This document shows, one piece after another, positions 31,801-38,318 of a stretch of 64,000 bases of DNA. The translations under genes and the position numbers were made by a program. Origin of the DNA: Dyella sp. SG609 (GTDB taxonomy: Bacteria > Pseudomonadota > Gammaproteobacteria > Xanthomonadales > Rhodanobacteraceae). The stretch covers positions 496,001 to 560,000 of the forward strand of contig NZ_JAAZQJ010000002.1 in the NCBI RefSeq assembly GCF_012275375.1, given 5' to 3'. Position 1 is the first letter of the stretch, and every line of letters starts with the position of its first letter. The notes under the pieces are model-generated. The model was given only the letters and a program-made list of their open reading frames with translations. It was not told the origin of the DNA and did not search any database.

Positions 31801-31829
31801 TCGTGCCCCCGATGCTTGCTTGCCAACAT
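28815..31829 (-). CDS. TonB-dependent receptor, Oar-like, with N-terminal carboxypeptidase-regulatory-like domain
   Basis: A 1004-residue outer-membrane receptor. It has a signal peptide (about 1-30, cleavage after GTVFA), a carboxypeptidase-regulatory-like domain (about 33-105, GSIFGNAGSDAAGSTVIVQG), a plug domain (about 120-235, TVITAQQLDALPLSRTAEDI, NAYYINGFNTTDPYKGQG) and a long beta-barrel ending SPRYVRFGVSYDF with the terminal aromatic residue. The start at 31827-31829 is preceded by a strong Shine-Dalgarno (GGGAGGTGAAGGC). It is downstream of glk and upstream of the glycosylasparaginase, so it probably imports the glycan or glycopeptide that they process; the ligand is inferred. Confidence 0.95.
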   Translation of the reverse strand: MLASKHRGHELSRNILACVLGLALSGTVFAQATTGSIFGNAGSDAAGSTVIVQGDNGVSRRIPVGADGRYQAGALPVGNYKVMLERQGAVVATRDQVSLRVSSGTQVDFAGTAAAGATNLQGVQVTASALPPIDVSSVDSRTVITAQQLDALPLSRTAEDIALLAPGTVTSGSNFTSRIGGGGDLVSFGGASGAENAYYINGFNTTDPYKGQGALQLPYGAIDQQEVLTGGYSSMYGRSDGGVLSQVGKSGTNEWHFGAQAQWTPRSLMSSPDDIVYARNRYAGKLYQYRQDDKSWRTTYSAYVGGPLIKDRLYFFVAAEADKEQGSNTSTSDASSPSRSNYSYRTPKWYAKLNWNITDNHLLELTGIQSEQHGSGSNYAFDYDTHRAGAFQSYSDRTKTGGDAYIVKYTGYLADNITLSAMYGKMRLHDYSAPVSYDPNLPYLQNIQDQNLALTGGRPVGNTQSTFSVPAPTQGSQNTNLRIDLEWRLGDHKLNAGIDDQTPRTIDQGSNSLTWTYAHNNDASAPVDPANGIGAPGGNGYYVMKEVVTGAAGVKTVEHAQYIEDTWQVTDRFLLNIGLRNDAFANYNNSGQKFTSQNHNWSPRLGFSWDVYGDASLKVYGNAGRYYLAINNNTAYDGATGYAWNRSYYTYTGIDSNGMPTGLTPFGYYDVNGHTGQAPDPRTVASTNLGAEYQDEFILGATKAITPEWITGVKGTFRVLRQISDDVCDSSNLLIAKTKAMYNLTDDQITANRGACYIFNPGKTNDFDVLTTQGYVRVPMSNGDWGFAQGPKRKYYALEAFLEHPLGKDNWGGRISYVFSRSYGNSEGLLQVSRGNDSVGVTQDWDNSYVMDRANGVLGNNRTHQIKAYGVYRISPEWMVSGVANLSSGGPHNCLGFYGTDQSQPDGYGSYYHWCNGKPSVPGSMGDLPWTYRVDLNVTYRPAFADHKLAFNVSVFNVLNQQRPLVLYTRYNSSNTPDKLNDLYDTVKVAESPRYVRFGVSYDF

Positions 31830-31897
31830 GCCTTCACCTCCCAATGAATGTTGTTGTCAGGTCCCGTCCACGCGATCGGCGGCGGGCTTGGTTCGCT

Positions 31898-31918
31898 GCG
31901 CGGGCGCCGGGCCCGCGC
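31898..31918. other. GC-rich hairpin between glk and the receptor gene
   Basis: Perfect 7-bp stem GCGCGGG/CCCGCGC with a 7-base loop, 4 bp after the glk stop. No T-run follows on the minus strand, so it is not a normal intrinsic terminator. It may stabilise the glk mRNA end or set different levels for glk and the receptor. Confidence 0.4.
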
Positions 31919-31921
31919 CTT

Positions 31922-32923
31922 TCAGGCCTCGTCGCGCGCGGCCAGGCCGGCCGCGCCCAGCACGCCCAGGCGGCCGTGTTCGATCAGCCGCACGGGTACG
32001 CCGGCGAGGAACCCGCGCATCACGCCCTTGTTGAAGAAGCGCTCGCGGAACGCGCTTCGCGGCAGGAATTCGCGCAGTTGCGGCAGGATGCCGCCGGCCA
32101 GGTACACGCCGCCGGAGGCCTTGAACAGCACGGCCAGGTCACCGACGAAACCGCCGAGCATGGCGCAGAAGATGTGCAGGGTGTCGAGCGCGAGCGCATC
32201 GCCGCCGTCGAGCGCGGCGGCGCTGATCTGTTCGGGCTGCGTGTGGATCGCCGGCAACCCGTCCAGTTCGGCAACGGCGCGGTAGAGATTGACCAGGCCC
32301 GGGCCGGACAGCGCGTGGCCGGTGTGCACGTAGTCGCGGCCGCGCCCGAGCAGCCGCAGCAGGGCCATCTCGCGCTCGTTGCCCGGCGCCAGCGCCACGT
32401 GGCCGCCTTCGCTGGGCAGCACGGTGGCGCCGTTCCCGTCCGGCAGCAGCAGCGCGCAGCCCAGGCCGGTGCCGGGGCCGACCACCGCGACGGGGCCGGC
32501 GGCCGCGGGCGCGTCGATCACCGCCAGGCTTTCGCCGGCGCCGAGATATTGCGTGGCATAGGCCAGCGCCTCGAAATCGTTGACCACACGCAGGCTGCGC
32601 AGGCGCAGGCGTTCGCGCAGCTCGGCCAGGCGCACGGGCCAGCGCAGGTTTTCCGCCACCAGTTCACCGTCGCGCACATAGCCGGCGACGGCGATGGCGG
32701 CTTCGTCCACGGCATGGCCGGGATGGCGGGCGAGGAAGTCGGCGAAGATCTCGGCCAGGCCCGGCCAGTCGGCGCCCGCATAGCGCTCGTAGGCCAGCAC
32801 GCCGCCGGCGCCGGCCGGCGCCGCGGCATCGACCAGGCCGATGCGCGCATGCGTGCCGCCCACGTCCGCCGCCAGCATCACCCGCGGCTCAGGCGCCACG
32901 GCTCCCCACGCACGATCCCGCAT
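31922..32923 (-). CDS. glk: Glucokinase family sugar kinase
   Basis: A 333-residue cytosolic ATP-dependent kinase of the bacterial glucokinase (PF02685) type, not ROK. The phosphate-1 motif is LAADVGGTHARIGLVD near residues 17-32; RVVNDFEALAYATQYL holds the catalytic Asp; VVGPGTGLGCALL, PSEGGHVALAP and GVYLAGGILPQ are also family motifs. Such kinases act on glucose, and a subgroup in Xanthomonadales and related bacteria is assigned to N-acetylglucosamine (NagK-II). The neighbours favour GlcNAc but do not prove it. The ATG at 32921-32923 has a GGGGAG Shine-Dalgarno, unlike the internal Met16. First gene of the glk-receptor-glycosylasparaginase-cutC set. Confidence 0.93.
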   Translation of the reverse strand: MRDRAWGAVAPEPRVMLAADVGGTHARIGLVDAAAPAGAGGVLAYERYAGADWPGLAEIFADFLARHPGHAVDEAAIAVAGYVRDGELVAENLRWPVRLAELRERLRLRSLRVVNDFEALAYATQYLGAGESLAVIDAPAAAGPVAVVGPGTGLGCALLLPDGNGATVLPSEGGHVALAPGNEREMALLRLLGRGRDYVHTGHALSGPGLVNLYRAVAELDGLPAIHTQPEQISAAALDGGDALALDTLHIFCAMLGGFVGDLAVLFKASGGVYLAGGILPQLREFLPRSAFRERFFNKGVMRGFLAGVPVRLIEHGRLGVLGAAGLAARDEA

Positions 32924-32944
32924 CGATGCTCCCCGTCATTGCTC

Positions 32945-32965
32945 CGACACGGCGGTGCCGTGTCG
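32945..32965. promoter_or_regulatory. 21-bp perfect palindrome in the glk leader
   Basis: CGACACGGC-ggt-GCCGTGTCG, 9-bp arms with a 3-bp centre, 22 bp before the glk start and downstream of the predicted promoter. It could be an RNA hairpin in the leader or a second repressor site. Confidence 0.5.
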
Positions 32966-32979
32966 CTGTCATCGGATCG

Positions 32980-33008
32980 ATGCTAAGGCGGAATGGTAAC
33001 GTTATCAA
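32980..33008 (-). promoter_or_regulatory. Predicted sigma70 promoter for glk
   Basis: On the minus strand: -35 TTGATA (complement of 33003-33008), 17-bp spacer, -10 TAGCAT (complement of 32980-32985). The start site would be near 32972, about 50 bp before the glk ATG. A LacI-like operator covers the -35 and spacer. Confidence 0.6.
32994..33007. promoter_or_regulatory. LacI-family operator candidate 1 (glk promoter)
   Basis: TGGTAACGTTATCA, a near-perfect palindrome with a central CG step, the typical centre of LacI-family sites. It overlaps the -35/spacer of the predicted glk promoter, the expected position for repression. Confidence 0.6.
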
Positions 33009-33072
33009 CGGTTGCTGGAGATACGGCCGAGGCTCGGCCGTGCGCTGGGTCACAACCATCCGCGCTGGTCGC

Positions 33073-33096
33073 TTACTCCTTATATATATGGAGTAA
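33073..33096. promoter_or_regulatory. AT-rich palindrome between glk and the LacI gene
   Basis: Arms TTACTCC and GGAGTAA around TTATATATAT, in otherwise GC-rich DNA. It lies mid-way in the 365-bp divergent gap (32924-33288), which holds no gene. Could be a binding site or a melting region; the protein is unknown. Confidence 0.4.
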
Positions 33097-33188
33097 TGCG
33101 TCATCCCGGGCGGCGCCGGCGGCCTGAAGCGGGATCCTTGCCGCCCACGCCGCGCGGCGCGAACGTCGATTCGATCCGCCTCATTCTT

Positions 33189-33200
33189 GGTAACGCTACC
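33189..33200. promoter_or_regulatory. LacI-family operator candidate 2 (upstream of the LacI gene)
   Basis: GGTAACGCTACC shares GGTAACG with candidate 1 and also has a central CG. It lies 89 bp before the TTG start of the regulator, suggesting autoregulation. Confidence 0.55.
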
Positions 33201-33288
33201 TGCGATGGCCGCATGGAACGGAAGTCGCGTCGCCCGCGCGCCGCCGCTTGGGCTAGGATGGAACGTCGCCGCCAGGGGGAGCGTTGCG

Positions 33289-34341
33289 TTGCGTAGGCCC
33301 ACGATCAAAGACGTCGCCAGCCTTGCCGGCGTGTCGCCCATGACGGTGTCGCGCGTGATCAATCTCGAGCCGACCGTGCATGCCGACACCGTGCAGAAAG
33401 TGCGCCGCGCGATCGAGACCCTGCACTACCGCCCCGACGCCACCGCGCGCAGCCTGCGCGGCACCCGCTCGTTCACCATCGCCCTGGTCTACGACGACAA
33501 CCCCAACGCCAACTACATCCTCAGCCTGCAGAACGGCGTGCTCGGCGCCTGCCGCGAGCGCGGCTACGAGCTGCTGATCTATCCCTGCGACCCGCGCTCG
33601 CCGCGCCTGGTCGACGAACTGTCCCTGCTGGCCAAGAACGCGCGCCTGGCCGGGCTGGTGCTGACCCCGCCGATGTCGGAGAACGCCCGCCTGCTGGCCA
33701 AGCTCAAGGCCAACGACGTGGCCTATGCGCGGATCATCGCCGCGCGCGGCGACCCGAAGGACGGCGCGCCCTGCGTCTACGTCGACGACCACAAGGCGGC
33801 GTACGCGATCACCGCCTACCTGATCCAGCTCGGCCACACCGCCATCGCCTTCCTGTGGGGCGACCCGCACTACCGCTCCAGCCCGGAGCGCTACGAGGGC
33901 TATGCGGACGCGATGAAGGAGCACGGCATTCCCGTGCGCAAGAAATACGTGCTGGAAGGCACCTACACCTTCGAGGACGGCTTCCGCCGCGCACGCAAGC
34001 TGCTGGCCGGCAAGGACGCGCCCAGCGCGATCTTCGGCAGCAACGATGAGATCGCCGCCGGCGCGCTCGCCGCCGCGCGCTCGGCGGGGCTGGACGTGCC
34101 GTGGGACCTTTCCATCGCCGGCTTCGAGGACAACCCGTTCTCGCGCCAGGCCTGGCCCGCGCTCACCACCGCCAGCCAGTCGACCAGCGAGATCGGCCGG
34201 CATGCGGCCTCGCGCCTGCTGGAGCAGCTGCAGAAGGGCACCCTGCCCGGCAGCGAGCGCTTCGTGCCGGAGCTGGTGATCCGCGGCTCCACCGCGCCGC
34301 CGCGGGCGGAACGCCGCGCGCCGGCCGCGGCCGGCGCATAA
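33289..34341 (+). CDS. LacI family transcriptional regulator
   Basis: A 350-residue repressor. The helix-turn-helix headpiece is TIKDVASLAGVSPMTVSRVI at about residues 4-23, with hinge TARSLRGTRS. The periplasmic-binding-like effector domain follows (SFTIALVYDDNPN, GLVLTPPMSE, YVDDHKAAYAITAYL, SIAGFEDNPFSRQAWPALTT). I start at the TTG at 33289 (MRRPTIKDVASL), with Shine-Dalgarno AGGGGGAG seven bases upstream. A longer in-frame start from 33187 would place the operator at 33189-33200 inside the coding region and adds residues unlike the family. Divergent from glk, it most likely represses glk-receptor-glycosylasparaginase-cutC and itself. Confidence 0.93.
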   Translation: MRRPTIKDVASLAGVSPMTVSRVINLEPTVHADTVQKVRRAIETLHYRPDATARSLRGTRSFTIALVYDDNPNANYILSLQNGVLGACRERGYELLIYPCDPRSPRLVDELSLLAKNARLAGLVLTPPMSENARLLAKLKANDVAYARIIAARGDPKDGAPCVYVDDHKAAYAITAYLIQLGHTAIAFLWGDPHYRSSPERYEGYADAMKEHGIPVRKKYVLEGTYTFEDGFRRARKLLAGKDAPSAIFGSNDEIAAGALAAARSAGLDVPWDLSIAGFEDNPFSRQAWPALTTASQSTSEIGRHAASRLLEQLQKGTLPGSERFVPELVIRGSTAPPRAERRAPAAAGA

Positions 34342-34343
34342 AA

Positions 34344-34369
34344 AATCCCGCATCTTGCGATGCGGGATT
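34344..34369. terminator. Terminator between the LacI gene and cspA
   Basis: AATCCCGCATC-TTGC-GATGCGGGATT, an 11-bp stem with a 4-base loop, flanked by A-rich DNA on the left and CTTTCT on the right. It lies between convergent genes and can end both transcripts. Confidence 0.85.
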
Positions 34370-34412
34370 CTTTCTATCTAACCGGTGGCCGACGCAACGC
34401 CGGCGCGGCGGA

Positions 34413-34619
34413 TCAGCCTGCGATCTCGACGCCCGAAGCCTGGGCACCCTTCGGGCCCTGAGTCACTTCGAACTTCACGCGCTGGCCTTCCTGCAGGCTG
34501 CGAAAGCCCTTGGAGTTGATCGCCGAAAAGTGGACGAACACGTCCTCCCCACCGTCCTCAGGCGCGATGAAACCAAAGCCCTTGGCGTCGTTGAACCACT
34601 TGACCGTACCGAAACGCAT
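34413..34619 (-). CDS. Cold-shock domain protein
   Basis: A 68-residue CSD protein. RNP1 is KGFGFIAP and RNP2 is DVFVHFSAI; the start [17 protein letters not shown] is typical of CspA-family RNA chaperones. It binds single-stranded RNA and DNA and melts mRNA structure. The N-terminal MRFG variant rather than MSNG is common in Xanthomonadales. It is downstream of the methylthioinosine phosphorylase gene with a 162-bp gap that likely holds its own promoter and 5' leader. AGAGG lies before the ATG. Confidence 0.95.
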   Translation of the reverse strand: MRFGTVKWFNDAKGFGFIAPEDGGEDVFVHFSAINSKGFRSLQEGQRVKFEVTQGPKGAQASGVEIAG

Positions 34620-34781
34620 TGCGTGAACCTCTGAATCATGGATTGGATGCACCATGGCTTCCTGCAGAACCACCACAACCCCTTGGTTCGCCGCCCCTGG
34701 CACGGGCGGAAGTATCAACATGTTTCAGGTCAAAGCGCAATATGCGGGTGCGTATAGCGCGGACGGGGTAGGCCGGACTGC

Positions 34782-35525
34782 TCAAGCTTTGAGCAAGGCT
34801 TCCAGAATCCGGGGCACTTCCGCGGTCGCTGCCTTAAGGTGCGCGAAAATCTCGTCAATGCTGATCTCGGCCTCATCGCCGCAGCCGGCGGCGAAATTCG
34901 CCACCAGGGCCAGGCAGGCGTAAGCCAGTTCCAGCTCGCGCGCCAGGGCGGCTTCGGGCATGCCGGTCATGCCGACCAGGTCGCAGCCGTCGCGCTTCAT
35001 GCGCGCGATCTCGGCGCGCGTCTCCAGGCGCGGCCCCTGGGTGGCGCCGTAGCAGCCGCCGTCGATCACCGCGATGCCGGCCTGCCCTGCGGCATCCACC
35101 AGCCGGCGGCGCAGCGCCCCGGTGTACGGCTCGCTGAAGTCGATGTGCTTTACCTCGGCGCCTTCGACGTCGCAGAAGCTGGTGTAGCGGCCGTGCGTGT
35201 AGTCGATGACCTGGTCCGGCACCACGATGGCGCGCGGCCCCATATCGTCGCGGATGCCGCCGACGGCATTGACGCCGATCACAGTTCGCGCACCGAGCGA
35301 ATGCAGCGCCCACAAATTGGCACGGTAATTGACGCGATGCGGCGGCACGCCGTGGCTCTCGCCGTGGCGCGCCAGGAAGGCCACGCGCTTGCCGGCGAAG
35401 TCGCCGATCACCACGTCGGCCGAGGTCTTGCCGTAAGGCGTGTCGACGCCGTGGCGCGTGGTGTTCTCAAGGCCCGGGAAGCTGTAGAGGCCGCTGCCGC
35501 CGATGACGGCCAGATCGATAGTCAC
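34782..35525 (-). CDS. mtnP: S-methyl-5'-thioinosine phosphorylase
   Basis: A 247-residue PNP-family enzyme that phosphorolyses 5'-methylthioinosine (or methylthioadenosine), salvaging purine and methionine sulfur. Motifs: IDLAVIGGSGLYSF with the phosphate-binding GGSG, LARHGESHGVPPHRVNYRAN, VNAVGGIRDD, GCYGATQGPRLETRAEIARM, and CDLVGMTGMPEAALARELEL, which is typical of the MTIP group of Pseudomonas (PA3004 type). I start at a GTG at 35523-35525, preceded by AAGGAAG. The order nagZ then this gene matches the Pseudomonas neighbourhood. MTI versus MTA preference is inferred from the group. Confidence 0.88.
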   Translation of the reverse strand: MTIDLAVIGGSGLYSFPGLENTTRHGVDTPYGKTSADVVIGDFAGKRVAFLARHGESHGVPPHRVNYRANLWALHSLGARTVIGVNAVGGIRDDMGPRAIVVPDQVIDYTHGRYTSFCDVEGAEVKHIDFSEPYTGALRRRLVDAAGQAGIAVIDGGCYGATQGPRLETRAEIARMKRDGCDLVGMTGMPEAALARELELAYACLALVANFAAGCGDEAEISIDEIFAHLKAATAEVPRILEALLKA

Positions 35526-35553
35526 GGTGAGGTCTTCCTTCGTTTCGTACGGC

Positions 35554-35642
35554 GTAGGTTGGGGTGAGCGCAAGCGAACCCCAGCGCGGGGGATGGCAGC
35601 CAGGGGCAACATTGGGGTTCGCTTGCGCTCACCCCGACCTGC
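35554..35642. repeat. GTAG-type REP pair (copy 4)
   Basis: GTAGGTTGGGGTGAGCGCAAGCGAACCCCAG and, inverted, TTGGGGTTCGCTTGCGCTCACCCCGACCTGC. Variant inner arm (GCGCAAGC). It overlaps the last codons of the FMN reductase gene (which ends at 35629), so the element supplies that protein's C-terminus. Confidence 0.8.
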
Positions 35643-36192
35643 CCGTCTCTGCCGCCAGCCGCGTGGCGAAAGCCTGCAGGTGGCGCGCCAGCGCCTCGCG
35701 CGTGCGCTCGTCGGCAAGCTGCCCGTCGATGATCTTGGTGTGCGCCTGGAACACCAGCACGTCGCCCTGCGGCTCGGTGCGCGCGCCGGCGCGGCGCAGC
35801 ACCAGGCGCAGCGAGTCCTGCGCGCGCACGGTGCCGGTGGCGCCGGGGCTGGCGCCGACGATGCAGACGAGCTTGCCGGCCAGCACCGCGGCCTTGCGCT
35901 CATGGCCGGGCCGCGAGATCCAGTCGATCGCGTTCTTCAGCACGCCGCTGATGCCGCCGTTGTATTCCGGGCAGGCCAGCAGCAGGCCGTCGGCCGCCTC
36001 GACCGCGTCCTTCAAGGCCTTGACCGGCGCGGGGTCGCCCTGCTCTTCCACGTCCTGGTCGAACAGCGGGATGTCGTGCAGACGGTGCACGCCGATGGCC
36101 ATACCGGCCGGCGCGAGCTGCTGCGCGGCGTGCAGCAGCGCGGTGTTGAACGAAGCGGCGCGCAGGCTGCCGGAGATGCCGAGAATGTTCAC
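35629..36192 (-). CDS. NADPH-dependent FMN reductase family protein
   Basis: A 187-residue flavodoxin-like reductase. The FMN phosphate-binding loop is GISGSLRAASFNTALL near residues 5-20, and the flavin-edge motif is PEYNGGISGVLKNAIDW near residues 77-93. It is related to ChrR/YieF/AzoR-type quinone or chromate reductases. The last residues (AAETGRSG) are encoded inside a REP element, so the C-terminus may have been altered by REP insertion. It lies 21 bp downstream of hpt on the same strand. Confidence 0.9.
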   Translation of the reverse strand: MNILGISGSLRAASFNTALLHAAQQLAPAGMAIGVHRLHDIPLFDQDVEEQGDPAPVKALKDAVEAADGLLLACPEYNGGISGVLKNAIDWISRPGHERKAAVLAGKLVCIVGASPGATGTVRAQDSLRLVLRRAGARTEPQGDVLVFQAHTKIIDGQLADERTREALARHLQAFATRLAAETGRSG

Positions 36193-36213
36193 GCGTTTCC
36201 CTTGCGGCGCCGC

Positions 36214-36774
36214 TCAGCGCAGCGCGTAGATGCCGGGCAGGTTGCGGCCCTGCTCGTAGTAGTCCATGCCGAAGCCGAACACGTAGCGGTCCGGCAGCTC
36301 CACGCCGTTGAAGTCGGCGGCGATGCCTTCGACCAGGCGGTCGTGCTGCTTGCTGCACAGCGAGACCACCAGCACGCGGCGCGCGCCGCGGCGCAGGCAG
36401 TCGTCGCGCACGGCCTTGAGGGTGTGGCCTTCGTCGAGGATGTCGTCGACCAGCAGCACGGTGCGGTCCACCAGCGACACCTGCGGCTCGCGCAGCCAGT
36501 GCAGCTCGTTGCCGGTGGTGGCGCCGCGGTAGCGGGTGGCGTGCACGTAGTCGAACTCGACGTCGGTGCGGATCGCCAGCGCCAGATGCCCGCCGAACAC
36601 CAGCGCCCCGTTCATCACGGTGAGGAACACCGCGCGCTCGCCGTCGAGCGCGGCGTCGATGCGCCGGCCCATGTCGGCGATCACGCCTTCCAGCGTGGCG
36701 CGGTCGAACAGCAGGTCGGCGTTGGCCAGGGCGTCGGCCAGCGGGGGAATGGTGCGGGTCGCGTCGGTGCTCAT
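36214..36774 (-). CDS. hpt: Hypoxanthine-guanine phosphoribosyltransferase family protein
   Basis: A 186-residue purine salvage enzyme. The PRPP loop is TVLLVDDILDEGHTLKAV near residues 104-121; LTVMNGALVFGGHLA near residue 55 is the family's substrate-binding stretch. It would convert hypoxanthine and/or guanine plus PRPP to IMP or GMP. Hypoxanthine released by the nearby methylthioinosine phosphorylase is a natural substrate. It overlaps nagZ by 4 bp (ATGA) and lies in the rlmD-CYTH-nagZ-hpt string. Confidence 0.92.
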   Translation of the reverse strand: MSTDATRTIPPLADALANADLLFDRATLEGVIADMGRRIDAALDGERAVFLTVMNGALVFGGHLALAIRTDVEFDYVHATRYRGATTGNELHWLREPQVSLVDRTVLLVDDILDEGHTLKAVRDDCLRRGARRVLVVSLCSKQHDRLVEGIAADFNGVELPDRYVFGFGMDYYEQGRNLPGIYALR

Positions 36775-37787
36775 GCCTTGCCTTCCTCGGCGTCCAGCGC
36801 CGTGATGCGCGCGATGAAACGCTCGCGCTGCGGGTTGTCGGTCAGTCCTTCCCAGGTGGCGCCCAGCGCGCCGCGCAGCGCGGCCAGGCGCTCCGGCGCG
36901 GCGGCGGCGCGGCCCCGCACGGCGGCGATGGCCTCGTCCACCACGTCGGGGAAACAGGCCAGCACCAGGTCGCAGCCGGCGTCCAGGTGCGCGGCCACGC
37001 GGGCGGCCGCGCCGCCGGCCGCACCGGCGGCGGCCATGCTGATGTCGTCGCTGATCACCGCGCCGCGGAAACCCAGCTCGCCGCGCAGCACCTGCTGGAT
37101 CCACACCGTGGAGAAACCGGCCGGCTGCGCGTCGACGGCCGGATAGACCACGTGGGCCATCATCACCGCCTCGACCCGCGCCTCGATGCCTTCGGCGAAC
37201 GGGTGCAGGTCCTCGCGGCGGATCTGCTCCAGCGGGCGCGGATCCACCGCCGCCGCCTTGTGCGTGTCCACCGCCACCGAGCCATGCCCGGGAAAGTGCT
37301 TGAGCACCGCCGCCATGCCGCCCAGGTGCATGCCGCGCACGTAGGCCTGGCCCAGTTCGGCGGCCACCGCGGGGTTGGCGTGGAAGGCGCGCGTGCCGAT
37401 GGCGGCATTGCCGCGGGCCAGGTCCACCACCGGCGCGAAGCTGAAATCCACGCCGATCGCGCGCATCTCGCTGGCCATCACCCAGGCGTGTTCCTCGGCC
37501 AGGCGGACCGCCTCGTCGGGGTTGCGCTCATGCACCGCGCCGATGCGCGCCAGCGCCGGCAGGCGGGTGAAGCCTTCGCGGAAGCGCTGCACCGGGCCGC
37601 CTTCCTGGTCGACCGCGACGAGGAAGTCCTCGCCGGCCACCTCGCGGATCGCTTCGATCAGCGCGCTCACCTGCTCGCGCGAGGCGAAGTTGCGCGCGAA
37701 CAGCAGCACGCCGGACACGCCCGGCGCCACCAGCTGGCGGCGCTCGCCTTCGCTCAGTTCCAGTCCGGCCAGGCCGATCATCAGCAT
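36771..37787 (-). CDS. nagZ: Beta-N-acetylhexosaminidase (NagZ)
   Basis: A 338-residue cytosolic glycoside hydrolase family 3 enzyme that removes GlcNAc from anhydro-muropeptides in peptidoglycan recycling. Motifs: AVDQEGGPVQRFREGFTRLP, FAPVVDLARG, and KHFPGHGSVAVDTHKA with the catalytic His/Asp pair of NagZ; ISDDISMAAAG holds the nucleophile Asp. The start at 37785-37787 (MLMIGLAGLELS) overlaps the CYTH stop; the longer frame upstream is not family-like. It overlaps hpt by 4 bp. Confidence 0.96.
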   Translation of the reverse strand: MLMIGLAGLELSEGERRQLVAPGVSGVLLFARNFASREQVSALIEAIREVAGEDFLVAVDQEGGPVQRFREGFTRLPALARIGAVHERNPDEAVRLAEEHAWVMASEMRAIGVDFSFAPVVDLARGNAAIGTRAFHANPAVAAELGQAYVRGMHLGGMAAVLKHFPGHGSVAVDTHKAAAVDPRPLEQIRREDLHPFAEGIEARVEAVMMAHVVYPAVDAQPAGFSTVWIQQVLRGELGFRGAVISDDISMAAAGAAGGAAARVAAHLDAGCDLVLACFPDVVDEAIAAVRGRAAAAPERLAALRGALGATWEGLTDNPQRERFIARITALDAEEGKA

Positions 37788-38314
37788 CAGGCTTGCTCCT
37801 CCGCGTCGTCGGCAGCGCGTTCGGCCGCGGTCCACCGCGCGTACGGATGCTCGATCAGGTTGACGTTGTAGTAGCGCGCCAGCGCGCTCACCTCGCGCCC
37901 CAGCCAGGCGGGACGGGGGAACGGCGCGTCCGGCGCGTCGAGCTCCACTTCGGCGACCACCAGGCCGGCGTTGTCGCCCAGGAATTCGTCGATCTCGAAC
38001 GTTACGCCGTCCACGGTGACAAGGTGACGAAACTTCTCCAGCACGCCGCCGCACAGGCGCGCCAGCAGGGCCTCGGCGTCGGCCACCGGAATGGGGTATT
38101 CGAATTCGGCGCGCTGGATGCCCAGCTCCGCCGACTTGATGTTGAGCCAGGCCCGCTCGCCGGCGATGCGCGCGCGCACCGAGGCGCGCGCCAGCCCCGC
38201 GCGCAGCGCTTCGGCGCCGACCAGATAGCCCTGGGCGATGCGTTCGCTGCTGCCCGCCTGAGTGCGCCAGCCGTCGCCGCGCAGAAGAAACTTGCGTTCG
38301 ATCTCCACGCCCAT
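37787..38314 (-). CDS. CYTH domain protein (putative inorganic triphosphatase)
   Basis: A 175-residue triphosphate tunnel metalloenzyme. The signature ExExK is MGVEIERKFLLRGDGW; basic strands SVRARIAGERAWLNIKS and EFEYPIPVADAEAL, and FEIDEFLGDNAGLVVAEVEL fit the acidic/basic tunnel. Bacterial members hydrolyse inorganic triphosphate, and a few are class IV adenylate cyclases; activity cannot be decided. It lies 4 bp after rlmD and overlaps nagZ by one base, so the three are translationally linked. Confidence 0.9.
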   Translation of the reverse strand: MGVEIERKFLLRGDGWRTQAGSSERIAQGYLVGAEALRAGLARASVRARIAGERAWLNIKSAELGIQRAEFEYPIPVADAEALLARLCGGVLEKFRHLVTVDGVTFEIDEFLGDNAGLVVAEVELDAPDAPFPRPAWLGREVSALARYYNVNLIEHPYARWTAAERAADDAEEQA

Positions 38315-38318
38315 GGCG

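Noticed and set aside
28473-31847. 1124-residue open frame on the plus strand opposite the TonB receptor gene
   Set aside because: Val/Ala/Gly/Arg-rich antisense frame with no domain pattern; the minus strand encodes a clear receptor with signal peptide and ribosome site.
31898-31918. Intrinsic terminator between glk and the receptor gene
   Set aside because: The hairpin lacks a following T-run, so I list it only as a hairpin.
33101-33125. A further GTCATCCCGG-type REP in the glk-lacI gap
   Set aside because: Only the first half (GCGTCATCCCGGGCGG) resembles the family and no proper hairpin forms; possibly a decayed copy, not listed.
33187-33288. Longer N-terminus for the LacI regulator
   Set aside because: The extra residues are unlike LacI headpieces, the region contains an operator-like site, and a good ribosome site precedes the TTG at 33289.
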